Assembly: GCF_024585285.1 (NCBI RefSeq)
Contig: NZ_CP040755.1
Location: 3,286,001 to 3,350,000, forward strand
Direction: 5' to 3'
Length of the DNA: 64,000 nucleotides
From: Colwellia sp. M166
Lineage (GTDB): Bacteria; Pseudomonadota; Gammaproteobacteria; Enterobacterales; Alteromonadaceae
The notes beneath the pieces are model-generated. The model made no database searches. It saw only the letters and a list, made by a program, of their open reading frames with translations, and was not told the DNA's origin. The position numbers and the translations under genes are program-made. How positions within the stretch are numbered: the first letter of the stretch is position 1; every line of letters begins with the position of its first letter. This document shows, piece after piece, positions 1-7,486 of this stretch.

Positions 1-492
1 TACGCTTGCAAGGGTTTGATAATAATCTAGGCCATGAGTAAGTTGAGACTGTTCTTTGATATTATTGGCGCTATTCAGTGCTTGATAAGCTTTTTGTTGC
101 TTTTCTAAAGCCAATAAGCTTTTGGCTTCTATGACCGCTAATTGATATTGCTGCTGTGGGGCTTCAGCCAAGGCATTAAGTTGTTTCACTAACCAAAGTG
201 CTTGGTGTGCTTTGGCTTCGATTAAATATAGCTCACTGGCCGTTAGTAGCGAAGTCACTGCGGCGTCATTTTCGTTTGATGACATCTGCACCGATGCATT
301 TGCAACCAGTTGCTCTGCCGTTAATGCGGTTTCAAGCGTTTGGATAACATCCGTTTTTTTTACTGATGACTTTGCTGGTTTATTTAGCTGAGTTGTTGAG
401 CAGCTAGTTAAAATAGCGACCGTTGCTAGTGCACATAAGCGACTTTTATGTGATGAAAACCATTTAGTGAGTGTCAAAGTTAATAAATCCAT
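1..492 (-). CDS. lpoA: LpoA-like penicillin-binding protein activator (N-terminal part, cut by window edge)
   Basis: The reverse strand from the ATG at 492 reads through to base 1 without a stop, so the C-terminal part lies outside the window. The N-terminus has a basic stretch, a hydrophobic helix and a lipobox ending LTSC, which marks an outer-membrane lipoprotein. It is followed by a helical, Gln/Ala/Leu-rich region like the TPR-type N-terminal domain of LpoA (LppC/YraM), the activator of PBP1A. In gammaproteobacteria lpoA lies divergent from rsmI, exactly as here, with about 60 bp between the start codons. The identity rests on this synteny, the lipobox and the helical pattern; the catalytic-partner domain is not visible. 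Confidence 0.8.
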   Translation of the reverse strand, partial: MDLLTLTLTKWFSSHKSRLCALATVAILTSCSTTQLNKPAKSSVKKTDVIQTLETALTAEQLVANASVQMSSNENDAAVTSLLTASELYLIEAKAHQALWLVKQLNALAEAPQQQYQLAVIEAKSLLALEKQQKAYQALNSANNIKEQSQLTHGLDYYQTLASV

Positions 493-555
493 ACTTTTTA
501 ATAGTGCTTTATAATAAACTTCATCCTCTTCAGTCTCAACACAAGTATTTTTAAA

Positions 556-1407
556 ATGTCGGATTCTCAAATTCAGCCTAGCACCTTATACATAGTTGCC
601 ACACCTATCGGTAACCTTGGTGATATTAGTCAACGGGCGCGAGATATACTCGAACAGGTTGATATTATAGCCTGTGAAGATACGCGGCATACTCAACGAT
701 TGTTATCAGCATTTGCCATTAAAAATAAAACTATGTCGATGCATGACCATAACGAGCGTCAACGCCAAGAACAAATAGCCGCTTTATTAAAGGAAGGTAA
801 AAGTATTGCCTTAGTGTCGGATGCCGGTACGCCATTGATCAGCGATCCAGGTTTTCATTTAGTACGTCATTGCCGTCAACAAGGTTTAAATGTTTCGCCA
901 ATTCCCGGTGCATGTGCTGCTATTGCTGCGCTTTCAGTTGCCGGTTTACCGACAGATCGTTTTACTTTTGAAGGTTTTCTACCATCAAAATCAGGCGCCA
1001 GACAAGCAACATTAAATGATTTGGCGAACGAAACGCGTACCTTAGTGTTTTATGATGCACCGCGTCGCGCTATTGATACCGTTGAAGATATTGTTAAAAC
1101 CCTTGGCGGTGAGCGTTATGTGGTGATGGCACGTGAATTAACCAAAACCTTTGAAACTATTCATTCTGATACCGCTGATAATTTATTAACTTTTTTACAA
1201 GCCGACCCAAATCAACTCAAAGGTGAAATGGTACTGATCATTGAAGGGAAAAAAATTGACCCTAATGACATTCCTGCGCATGTTGTGGCAACATTGAAGT
1301 TACTCTTAACCGAGATGAAACCTAAAAGAGCTTGCGCTATAGCGGCGGAAATTCATGGCGTGAAGAAAAACGCTCTGTATGACTATGCGCTGGCTATGAA
1401 AGCTTAG
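556..1407 (+). CDS. rsmI: 16S rRNA (cytidine1402-2'-O)-methyltransferase RsmI
   Basis: 283 aa, the usual length. RsmI uses S-adenosylmethionine to methylate the 2'-OH of C1402 in the decoding centre of 16S rRNA, in the cytoplasm. The tetrapyrrole-methylase-type fold is clear: VATPIGNLGD at residues 14-23, the ACEDTRHTQRLL block at 39-50 and SDAGTPLISDPG at 88-99, all signature stretches of the family, followed by the GFLPSK segment. The ATG at 556 gives the expected N-terminus directly before LYIVATP. It is divergent from lpoA, the conserved arrangement in gammaproteobacteria, and appears monocistronic. Confidence 0.95.
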   Translation: MSDSQIQPSTLYIVATPIGNLGDISQRARDILEQVDIIACEDTRHTQRLLSAFAIKNKTMSMHDHNERQRQEQIAALLKEGKSIALVSDAGTPLISDPGFHLVRHCRQQGLNVSPIPGACAAIAALSVAGLPTDRFTFEGFLPSKSGARQATLNDLANETRTLVFYDAPRRAIDTVEDIVKTLGGERYVVMARELTKTFETIHSDTADNLLTFLQADPNQLKGEMVLIIEGKKIDPNDIPAHVVATLKLLLTEMKPKRACAIAAEIHGVKKNALYDYALAMKA

Positions 1408-1433
1408 AGCCTTTGCTATGAAAACATAGCGCG

Positions 1434-2087
1434 TTAGCCTATATCAACCGGCTTTATGGTGTAATTACTGATTTCTTGGCCTATATCTTTAATTGCCATA
1501 AAGCTTGCTCTGTTCTTTAGTCTTTGCAAATAAGCCAGTGTTTGTGGTTGATACTGCTTTGCTAAACCCAATAATTCCCCTAAATAAAGTGCATAACCTA
1601 CGCTGACATCAGCAATGGTAAATTTATTGTCTACTAAATAGTGCTTGTTTTCTAAGTGGATATTTAAGCGTTTTAAACGTGCTAAAAACCAAATGGCATA
1701 GTCTTTAACAACTTGTGATTGTTGGCGTTCAGGTTGCTCAAATTGGCTGTACCTTAACACTAAGGTTTGTGGAAAAGTCAGTGTGGCATCACTAGAAAAT
1801 AACCAATTCAAATAATCGCCATATTCCGGGTGTGTTACTGGCACGCTTAAGTCATGATGGGGGCAGCGTTCAGCAAGATAGAGCAGCATCGCACTCGACT
1901 CGGTTAGCGTAGTATCACCATCTTTTAGGAATGGCACAGTACCTAACGGGTTAATTGTTAAATATTCTTTTGCTAAAAAGCGCGGTGGGAAGGGCAATGA
2001 GTGTAGTTTATATTCAAGCTGCATCTCTTCTAAAGCCCATAATACGCGCAGTGAACGGGTATTATGGCAATGCCAAAGTTCTATCAT
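1434..2087 (-). CDS. glutathione S-transferase family protein
   Basis: About 217 aa with the two-domain GST layout. The N-terminal thioredoxin-like domain shows the CHNTRSLR start, the INPLGTVPFLKDG loop with its cis-Pro, and LTESSAMLLYLAE, which binds the gamma-glutamyl part of glutathione. The C-terminal half is helical, with the N-capping-box-like stretch FTIADVSVGYAL. The open frame extends upstream to 2105, but a GGAG seven bases before the ATG at 2087, and the family's usual N-terminus, support 2087. Such enzymes conjugate or reduce electrophiles in the cytoplasm; the substrate cannot be read from sequence. It is convergent with rsmI. Confidence 0.85.
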   Translation of the reverse strand: MIELWHCHNTRSLRVLWALEEMQLEYKLHSLPFPPRFLAKEYLTINPLGTVPFLKDGDTTLTESSAMLLYLAERCPHHDLSVPVTHPEYGDYLNWLFSSDATLTFPQTLVLRYSQFEQPERQQSQVVKDYAIWFLARLKRLNIHLENKHYLVDNKFTIADVSVGYALYLGELLGLAKQYQPQTLAYLQRLKNRASFMAIKDIGQEISNYTIKPVDIG

Positions 2088-2159
2088 AAATACGCTCCAT
2101 TTCATGTTTTGAAATTACTATAACAGCAGATGCTTAGTGACGATATTTAATTTAGTGAA

Positions 2160-2188
2160 TAGACCTTAGTGATGATTTGGGGTAGAAT
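2160..2188 (+). promoter_or_regulatory. sigma70-type promoter of rnpB
   Basis: A -35-like TAGACC (2160-2165) and a -10-like TAGAAT (2183-2188) are separated by 17 bp. The predicted start falls near 2195-2196, which is the expected 5' end of the RNase P RNA. Motif match only. Confidence 0.65.
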
Positions 2189-2195
2189 GCGCGCC

Positions 2196-2613
2196 GAGTT
2201 GACGAGACAATCGCTGCTTTATCGTTGTGCCTTCGGGTAGACAGATGGGGGGGAGGAAAGTCCGGGCTCCAATGAGCAGGGTGCCAGGTAACGCCTGGGC
2301 GGCGTGAGCCGACGACAAGTGCAGCAGAGAGAAGACCGCCGATGGTTGTTCTTAGGAACCTCACAGGTAAGGCTGAAAGGGTGCGGTAAGAGCGCACCGG
2401 ATTGCTGGTAACAGTAATTGCAGGGTAAACTCCACCCGGAGCAAGACCAAATAGGGTTTCATGACTAGGTTAATGCAAATTAGCATAGTATAAGCGTGGC
2501 TCGCGTGGAAACCGGGTAGGTTGCTTGAGCTATAGAGCGATTTATAGCCTAGACGAATGATTGTCACTTTTCTTCGGAAGAGATACAAAACCCGGCTTAT
2601 GCGTCATCTCACC
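2196..2613 (+). ncRNA. rnpB: RNase P RNA (bacterial type A)
   Basis: This is the catalytic RNA that removes 5' leaders from pre-tRNAs. Conserved blocks appear in order: GAGGAAAGTCCGGGCTCC (about 2255-2272), the GGTGCCAGGTAACGCCTGG element, AGAGAAGACCGCCGATGG, GGGTGCGGTAAGAGCGCACC, CTCCACCCGGAGCAAGACCA, AATAGG, GGGTAGG, GCTTGAGC and the terminal CCCGGCTTATG. The closing helix P1 can be drawn between GAGTTGACG (2196-2204) and CGTCATCTC (2602-2610), with one mismatch. Ends are set by P1 and are good to a few bases. Open reading frames on the opposite strand here are shadows of the RNA structure. Confidence 0.97.
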
Positions 2614-2615
2614 AA

Positions 2616-2665
2616 TTTTAGATGCCGCTTGATTATCTAATCGATAGTTAAGCGGCTTTCTAAAA
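2616..2665 (+). terminator. long hairpin after rnpB, probable terminator
   Basis: TTTTAGA + GCCGCTT (2616-2630) pairs with AAGCGGC + TCTAAAA (2650-2665), with small bulges and a partly paired inner loop. It starts just after the RNase P RNA. A/T tracts lie inside the outer stem rather than forming a classical free U run, so termination efficiency is uncertain. Confidence 0.6.
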
Positions 2666-2879
2666 TCAGCTCACCTGACTTCAAATTAAATCATGACAAG
2701 TAAAAAATGCTGCGCGGTTAGTTACACGGTACTGATTTTCACACTCCTTATTTCACTCTAAGATTTATTTATATCAAGTTTATTAAGTTTGTTCCCACTC
2801 AGCACTTAGTAAAATTGCTATTACATATCTCACTGTGCAATACATTTCGGCACAAGTTTTTTCTGATAAATTTTCAAGT

Positions 2880-4232
2880 TCAATCTTTAATTGTTGAAAA
2901 ATCTACGTTCACTTCAAAGCCATCCTTTTGTCCAGTCGCTGGCGAGCTGAATGTCATAGTTGCACCTACGCCGGTTACTATTGCATCGGCAATTGCTAAT
3001 CCAAGTCCCATGCCCTGAACTGAAATATTCGACCGAACAAAACGTCGCCGCAATTGCAATAATGTATCGGCTGGTATAACACTAGCTGCATTGACGATAT
3101 TCAATAAGCCGTTGCAAGAAAAACTGATCTCAACAGGTTGAGATTTGCCGCCATGTTTTATGGCATTATCTAGTAAATTTCGAATCAAAATAGCGAAAGC
3201 ATCTGGATCTATGGCAGACATATATTCTTTGTTTTTTGGCAATGTAAGGGTAATTATATTTGTTGGATTTAATCGTTGTGAATCGCCGACGAGTAATTTT
3301 AATAGGCTAATAAGATTGTGTTTTTTAGCTGACAAAAGCCCTCCACCTTCAGCTTTGGCTAACTGCATTAATTTTTCTGATAAGTTCGATAAGCCTCGTA
3401 AAGTTGTTTCAAGCTTGGCCATTTTATCTTGAGTTGAGCTTGTTGAAACCTCTAGCTGTAAGCGTTGAACTTGGGCCAAGGCTGTTGCAATAGGTGTTCG
3501 TAATTCATGAGCACTGTTTGCCGTAAATGATCTTTCTGACTCAAGTGCTCGTCGCAACCGATCTAGTAAACTATTAACAGATTCGGCGATAGGAATAATT
3601 TCAGTGGGTAACCCTTCGACTTTGACTGTTGTGAGATCGCCACTGCCACGGGATTCAATTTCATTTCGGTAAGCCAGAATATGACGTAAACTATAATGAA
3701 CAAATACCCAGCTACCGATAAAACAAAGAGGGATGAGCAATACTAATGGCCAAAATAGCGAGGTAGCCATTTCTATGATTGCTTCTCGTCTTTGCTTCAG
3801 AGGTTCGGCAACCTCAATGTGCAATGTGTTTTGTACTGCTGAGGCGCCATAAAATCGATATGTCGTTGACGAATTAAACCCTATAAGAAGAGTTTGATTA
3901 AAGATGGCAGGATCAGCATTATGAGATTGCAATAAAATCTGTCCTAGGTGATTACGAACAAGATAGATAAGGCGCTCATCATGCGCTTTAAATGACATTA
4001 TTTGTTGCGCTTGCTCGGGGTCTTCTCTGTTAATTATTTCAACAACCGCAAGCGGCATAATACGTTGAGCTGTTTCTGCTAGTGAGCTATCAAATAGTTC
4101 ATTAAGTTTGTTTTTTGACACATAGACGGCACCTGACAGGGCTAATATCCACAGTAAAGTCACGCCAATAGTTAAGCCAATTCCTAACGTTTTTTGAAGA
4201 CTTTGTGACTTTTTTGTTTCTGTTGCAATCAT
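2880..4232 (-). CDS. sensor histidine kinase of an OmpR-type two-component system
   Basis: 450 aa inner-membrane kinase. TM1 spans about residues 17-38 and TM2 about 158-178, enclosing a periplasmic sensor of about 120 residues. A HAMP-like linker follows, then the dimerisation box SFTANSAHELRTP with the phospho-acceptor His at 242, the N box with LLDNAIKHG, and the G box GMGLGLAIADAIV. The overall layout is that of the QseC/PmrB/TctE group. Its start overlaps the response-regulator stop by 4 bp (ATGA), so the pair is translationally coupled. The divergent neighbour is a redox operon, so a redox, iron or copper-related signal is plausible; that is inference. Confidence 0.9.
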   Translation of the reverse strand: MIATETKKSQSLQKTLGIGLTIGVTLLWILALSGAVYVSKNKLNELFDSSLAETAQRIMPLAVVEIINREDPEQAQQIMSFKAHDERLIYLVRNHLGQILLQSHNADPAIFNQTLLIGFNSSTTYRFYGASAVQNTLHIEVAEPLKQRREAIIEMATSLFWPLVLLIPLCFIGSWVFVHYSLRHILAYRNEIESRGSGDLTTVKVEGLPTEIIPIAESVNSLLDRLRRALESERSFTANSAHELRTPIATALAQVQRLQLEVSTSSTQDKMAKLETTLRGLSNLSEKLMQLAKAEGGGLLSAKKHNLISLLKLLVGDSQRLNPTNIITLTLPKNKEYMSAIDPDAFAILIRNLLDNAIKHGGKSQPVEISFSCNGLLNIVNAASVIPADTLLQLRRRFVRSNISVQGMGLGLAIADAIVTGVGATMTFSSPATGQKDGFEVNVDFSTIKD

Positions 4233-4903
4233 GTATTTTCCAGTCTTGATGATCTCATGCGGTAGCCCAGACCACGTACTGTCTCTAACTGTTCCTTTCC
4301 CAACTTTTTACGTAGACGACTGATATAAACTTCAATTGTATTGCTTTCTATTTCTGCACCAAAAGCATACAAGTGATCTTCTAATTGTGATTTTGACAGT
4401 AAAGTACCCGGTCTTTGAATAAATGCTTCAAGCAATGCCCATTCCCTAGCAGTTAAATTGACCGCAATACCATCGCGAGAGATAATATGTTTAGTTAGAT
4501 CAATCTCCAATGTTCCTATGTAAACCTTTGGATTTGGATTGCCTGCATATCGTCTGGAAACGGCGGCTATGCGAGCGGAGAGTTCTGATAGATCAAAGGG
4601 CTTTACAAGGTAATCATCAGCGCCGGCATTTAATCCATTTATACGGTCAGAAATTTGATCTCTGGCGGTTAATATAATTACAGCTGTTGTGTCGCCTACT
4701 TTACGTATTTTCTTTAATAAATCGATCCCACTGCCATCGGGCAGCATTAAATCAAGAAGCAGCAGATCATAGTGGGTTGTACTAAGGCTGGCTTCGGCGT
4801 TGGAAATACATTTCACCCAATCAACCGCATGGCCTTCATCAGCAATTTGACCCTGTATCACTTCACCTAAACCTTCGGTATCTTCTACCAATAATATGCG
4901 CAT
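4229..4903 (-). CDS. OmpR/PhoB-family response regulator
   Basis: 224 aa. The receiver domain starts MRILLVED, with phospho-acceptor Asp51 in LLDLMLPDGSG, Thr79 in ILTARD and Lys101 in LVKPFD. The C-terminal winged helix has LTAREWALLEAF, the SNTIEVYISRLRKKL recognition helix and the TVRGLGYRM wing, typical of the QseB/PmrA subgroup. The frame is open upstream to 4999, but a GAGGT five bases before the ATG at 4903 and the canonical receiver start decide for 4903. It is first in an operon with the kinase gene. Its likely binding sites are the repeats at 4948-5120. Confidence 0.93.
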   Translation of the reverse strand: MRILLVEDTEGLGEVIQGQIADEGHAVDWVKCISNAEASLSTTHYDLLLLDLMLPDGSGIDLLKKIRKVGDTTAVIILTARDQISDRINGLNAGADDYLVKPFDLSELSARIAAVSRRYAGNPNPKVYIGTLEIDLTKHIISRDGIAVNLTAREWALLEAFIQRPGTLLSKSQLEDHLYAFGAEIESNTIEVYISRLRKKLGKEQLETVRGLGYRMRSSRLENT

Positions 4904-4947
4904 TTTGTACCTCAAAACCTTATCAGTAACCTTGATAATACCCCAAG

Positions 4948-5120
4948 TTCCTGACAATAAACTGAAAATAAAATTTAATATATATCCAAACAACCTCAAG
5001 GGGCAGCATTAAGCTTGAATTAGAAACGCTTTAGGTAGGCATTGATTGAAGAGAAGGGTTATTCAGGATAATTGCTCGTGCATTAAACCTCATTGCTTAT
5101 TTTAAGCTTATTGTCAGGAA
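4948..5120. promoter_or_regulatory. divergent promoter region with inverted 13-mers and 11-bp-spaced repeats (candidate response-regulator sites)
   Basis: TTCCTGACAATAA (4948-4960) and its exact inverse TTATTGTCAGGAA (5108-5120) flank the space between the regulator gene and the flavocytochrome gene. Beside the right copy, GCTTAT occurs twice (5095-5100 and 5106-5111) with an 11-bp period; beside the left copy, read on the minus strand, TCAG repeats with the same 11-bp period. Tandem half sites about one helical turn apart are the usual target of OmpR-type regulators. Binding by the adjacent regulator is inferred. Confidence 0.5.
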
Positions 5121-5161
5121 TCAAGGATACACTGAGCATTCAATGAATTAATGAGGTTAAT

Positions 5162-6496
5162 ATGAAACAGCACATACTAAGTATAACGCTCACGCTAATA
5201 ACCGTTTGTATTTTCATTATCTGGGGTTGGAGCTATACGATGAATACCATAACAACGCCTTCGTTACCCTGGGAAATTTATGATAATAGCCTATACCTTA
5301 GTGGATTATTGGCCATTGCTTTAATGTCAGTGACCATGATGCTGGCTACTCGCCCAGCTTGGTTAGAAGCACCATTCAATGGCCTTGATAAGATATATCG
5401 CCTTCATAAATGGATGGCGATTTTAGCGGTAGTGTTTGCTGCCCTTCATTGGCTGATTGAAATGGGCGATGACGTAATTAAGTCTCTATTTGGGCGAGAC
5501 GGTCGTTCACCTGAGCAAGATTTTTCAGGATTTATTGAGATGATGAGAGATGCTGCTGAAGACGTTGGAGAGTGGGCTGTATATCTTGTTTTTGCCATGC
5601 TTGTGCTAACGCTTTGGAAACGTTTTCCTTACAACATATGGCGCTATGTGCACCGTGTGATGCCGATACTTTATTTATTAGTGGTTTTTCATGCTGTATT
5701 GTTAGCTCCACTGGTCTGGTGGCAACAACCTGTAGGTTTGTTAATGGTGCTATTACTAATCGGGGGCAGCATCGCCAGTATCGTCTCACTAAGTGGGAAA
5801 ATAGGACAATCACGGCAAGTGCAGGGTGCGATCAATGCAATTTCAACGATGTCAGCGGGTATTATTGAAGTTGAGTGTCAACTGAATAAAAAGTGGCAAA
5901 GGCATTGTGCAGGACAGTTTGCTTTCGTTACATTTAATCACACTGAAGGGGCTCATCCTTTTACAATTGCGAGTTCGGATCACGGTGACGGCCAAGTTAC
6001 TTTTCAGATTAAGGCACTAGGCGATTATACCAAACGTTTAGAACATAAATTAAAGGTTGGACAATCAGTTACAGTCGAAGGTCCTTATGGTCGATTTAAT
6101 TTCAAACCAAAAAATACCACAGCGGAACAAATATGGATCGCTGGCGGTATTGGTGTAACTCCCTTTTTAGCAAAGCTTGAAGAGCTGAAAAATAAGCCGG
6201 GACAATTGCCCTTGACTCAAATGCATTATTCTTGTCGTGATAGCGCAACAGATCCCTTTGTTAAGCGTTTACAAGAGGCTTGTATCGGTTTACCTCTTAT
6301 TCAATTGCACATTCATGACAGTAATAAAGGCAAAAAACTGACAACAGAGCAACTGTTAACTCAACATTCAACAAAAGGCATGATGGAGGTATGGTTTTGT
6401 GGGCCGACTGGATGGGCAAGAATATTAGAAAGTGAATTACGAGAAATATTACAAGGAGCATTATTTTTTCATAAAGAGGCATTTGAACTGAGATAA
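5162..6496 (+). CDS. ferric-reductase-like transmembrane flavocytochrome (NADPH oxidase/FRE-type)
   Basis: 444 aa. The N-terminal half has about six membrane helices with paired histidines in HKWMAILAVVFAALHW and VHRVMPILYLLVVFHA, which suit two b hemes as in ferric reductases. The C-terminal cytoplasmic half is a ferredoxin-NADP reductase module: HPFTIASS (FAD phosphate loop), VEGPYGRF, GGIGVTPFLAKLEE (nucleotide binding) and the final FCGPTGWA. The family moves electrons from cytosolic NAD(P)H via FAD and heme to a periplasmic acceptor. It heads an operon with PepSY and DUF2271 genes and is divergent from a two-component system. The acceptor may be the DUF2271 protein or a metal; that part is inferred. 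Confidence 0.85.
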   Translation: MKQHILSITLTLITVCIFIIWGWSYTMNTITTPSLPWEIYDNSLYLSGLLAIALMSVTMMLATRPAWLEAPFNGLDKIYRLHKWMAILAVVFAALHWLIEMGDDVIKSLFGRDGRSPEQDFSGFIEMMRDAAEDVGEWAVYLVFAMLVLTLWKRFPYNIWRYVHRVMPILYLLVVFHAVLLAPLVWWQQPVGLLMVLLLIGGSIASIVSLSGKIGQSRQVQGAINAISTMSAGIIEVECQLNKKWQRHCAGQFAFVTFNHTEGAHPFTIASSDHGDGQVTFQIKALGDYTKRLEHKLKVGQSVTVEGPYGRFNFKPKNTTAEQIWIAGGIGVTPFLAKLEELKNKPGQLPLTQMHYSCRDSATDPFVKRLQEACIGLPLIQLHIHDSNKGKKLTTEQLLTQHSTKGMMEVWFCGPTGWARILESELREILQGALFFHKEAFELR

Positions 6497-6572
6497 AACT
6501 AAAGCGGTATTGCTTTCAGTTTAATGTCAGCAATGCTGTTTATAATAATCATAAAGCAACAGGAGATTCACC

Positions 6573-6974
6573 ATGAGTAAATCAAAAGTAAGAAATGCAA
6601 AAAAGAAACTAGTTACACTTTTAATCAGCTCTTTTTTTGTAAGTGGCGCAGCATGGGCTGACGATGATTGCACTGATCCGGTATCAGAGTGGCAACCTCG
6701 AGAACAACTACGTCAGATAATTGAAGACCAAGGTTGGAAGGTTAATCGCATCAAAGTGGACGATGGTTGTTACGAAGTTAAAGGAGTCGATCGAAAGGGA
6801 AACCTAATAAAAGCGACATTTTCACCCGCGTCACTAAAGATTAGAGAACTTAAAATTAAATTTGCTATGTCAGGTGACGCCAGTGATTACTTAGCTCTAG
6901 GTACGCCAACGCACTCAGAAAATAACCCCCAAAAAAATAAACAAAAAAACAAACCTAAAGTCACCATCGATTGA
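6573..6974 (+). CDS. secreted PepSY-domain protein
   Basis: 133 aa. A basic start (residues 1-13) and a hydrophobic stretch ending GAAWA form a Sec signal peptide; the mature protein begins DDDCTDP. One PepSY-like domain covers about residues 40-98, with the run PREQLRQIIEDQGWKVNRI, DGCYEVKGVDRKG and a final beta strand. A Lys/Asn-rich low-complexity tail follows. A GGAG-type ribosome site precedes the ATG. It lies between a flavocytochrome gene and a DUF2271 gene, in an operon whose last product also carries PepSY segments. The role is unknown; periplasmic partner or inhibitor-like binding has been proposed for PepSY domains generally. Confidence 0.8.
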   Translation: MSKSKVRNAKKKLVTLLISSFFVSGAAWADDDCTDPVSEWQPREQLRQIIEDQGWKVNRIKVDDGCYEVKGVDRKGNLIKATFSPASLKIRELKIKFAMSGDASDYLALGTPTHSENNPQKNKQKNKPKVTID

Positions 6975-6993
6975 ATACTAAAGAGATAATACA

Positions 6994-7464
6994 ATGAAAT
7001 ATTTAACTATGACACTGTGTTTTTTTTGCTCCTTTGCAATGAGTACTCAAACTTCAGCGCGCGAAATAAGTCTTACTACCGAACTACAAAACTATCGTGG
7101 TGACGGAGCATATTTAGCTGTTTATTTAACCAATGCAAAAGGTCAATATCAGCACACACTGTGGATTGCTGGACAAAAGTCAAAGTATTATAAACATTTA
7201 ACCGGTTGGGCACGTGGCAGCCGAATGCGCACCAGTGAATATGATGGACTGACTGGTGCGAGCGTTACCAGTGGCAAGACATTAACGATAACACTTGATC
7301 TGCCTGATAGTTATATTGACTCGGGTTTTCAGCTTAAAGTAGATACATCCGTTGAAGACATGCGTGACAATCGCAATGATGTTGTAGTGCCATTGACCAC
7401 CTTAGGTGCCGGTAAACCCTCCGCTGGACGAGGCTACGTCAAAACTTTCACCTACGCATTTTAA
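6994..7464 (+). CDS. periplasmic DUF2271 protein with a flavinylation-like motif
   Basis: 156 aa with a signal peptide ending about TSAR (residues 19-23). The mature domain is beta-rich and matches the DUF2271 pattern: TLWIAGQKSKYYKHL, then YDGLTGASVTSGK, then LPDSY and the long final strand pair. The DGLTGAS stretch (residues 84-90) fits the target motif of the flavin transferase ApbE, which links FMN to the last Ser/Thr. DUF2271 has been reported as an ApbE-flavinylated domain in a survey of extracytosolic flavinylation. No apbE gene is in the window. It sits between the PepSY protein and the PepSY-TM reductase, so it probably carries electrons in the periplasm. Confidence 0.78.
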   Translation: MKYLTMTLCFFCSFAMSTQTSAREISLTTELQNYRGDGAYLAVYLTNAKGQYQHTLWIAGQKSKYYKHLTGWARGSRMRTSEYDGLTGASVTSGKTLTITLDLPDSYIDSGFQLKVDTSVEDMRDNRNDVVVPLTTLGAGKPSAGRGYVKTFTYAF

Positions 7465-7486
7465 AAGGCTGCCTTAGGAGTTAGCT

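Noticed and set aside
2152..2588. two open frames on the minus strand
   Set aside because: They lie within or antisense to the RNase P RNA and have no protein resemblance.
2764..2780. TTTATATCAAG as FNR site
   Set aside because: Only one half of the box is present.
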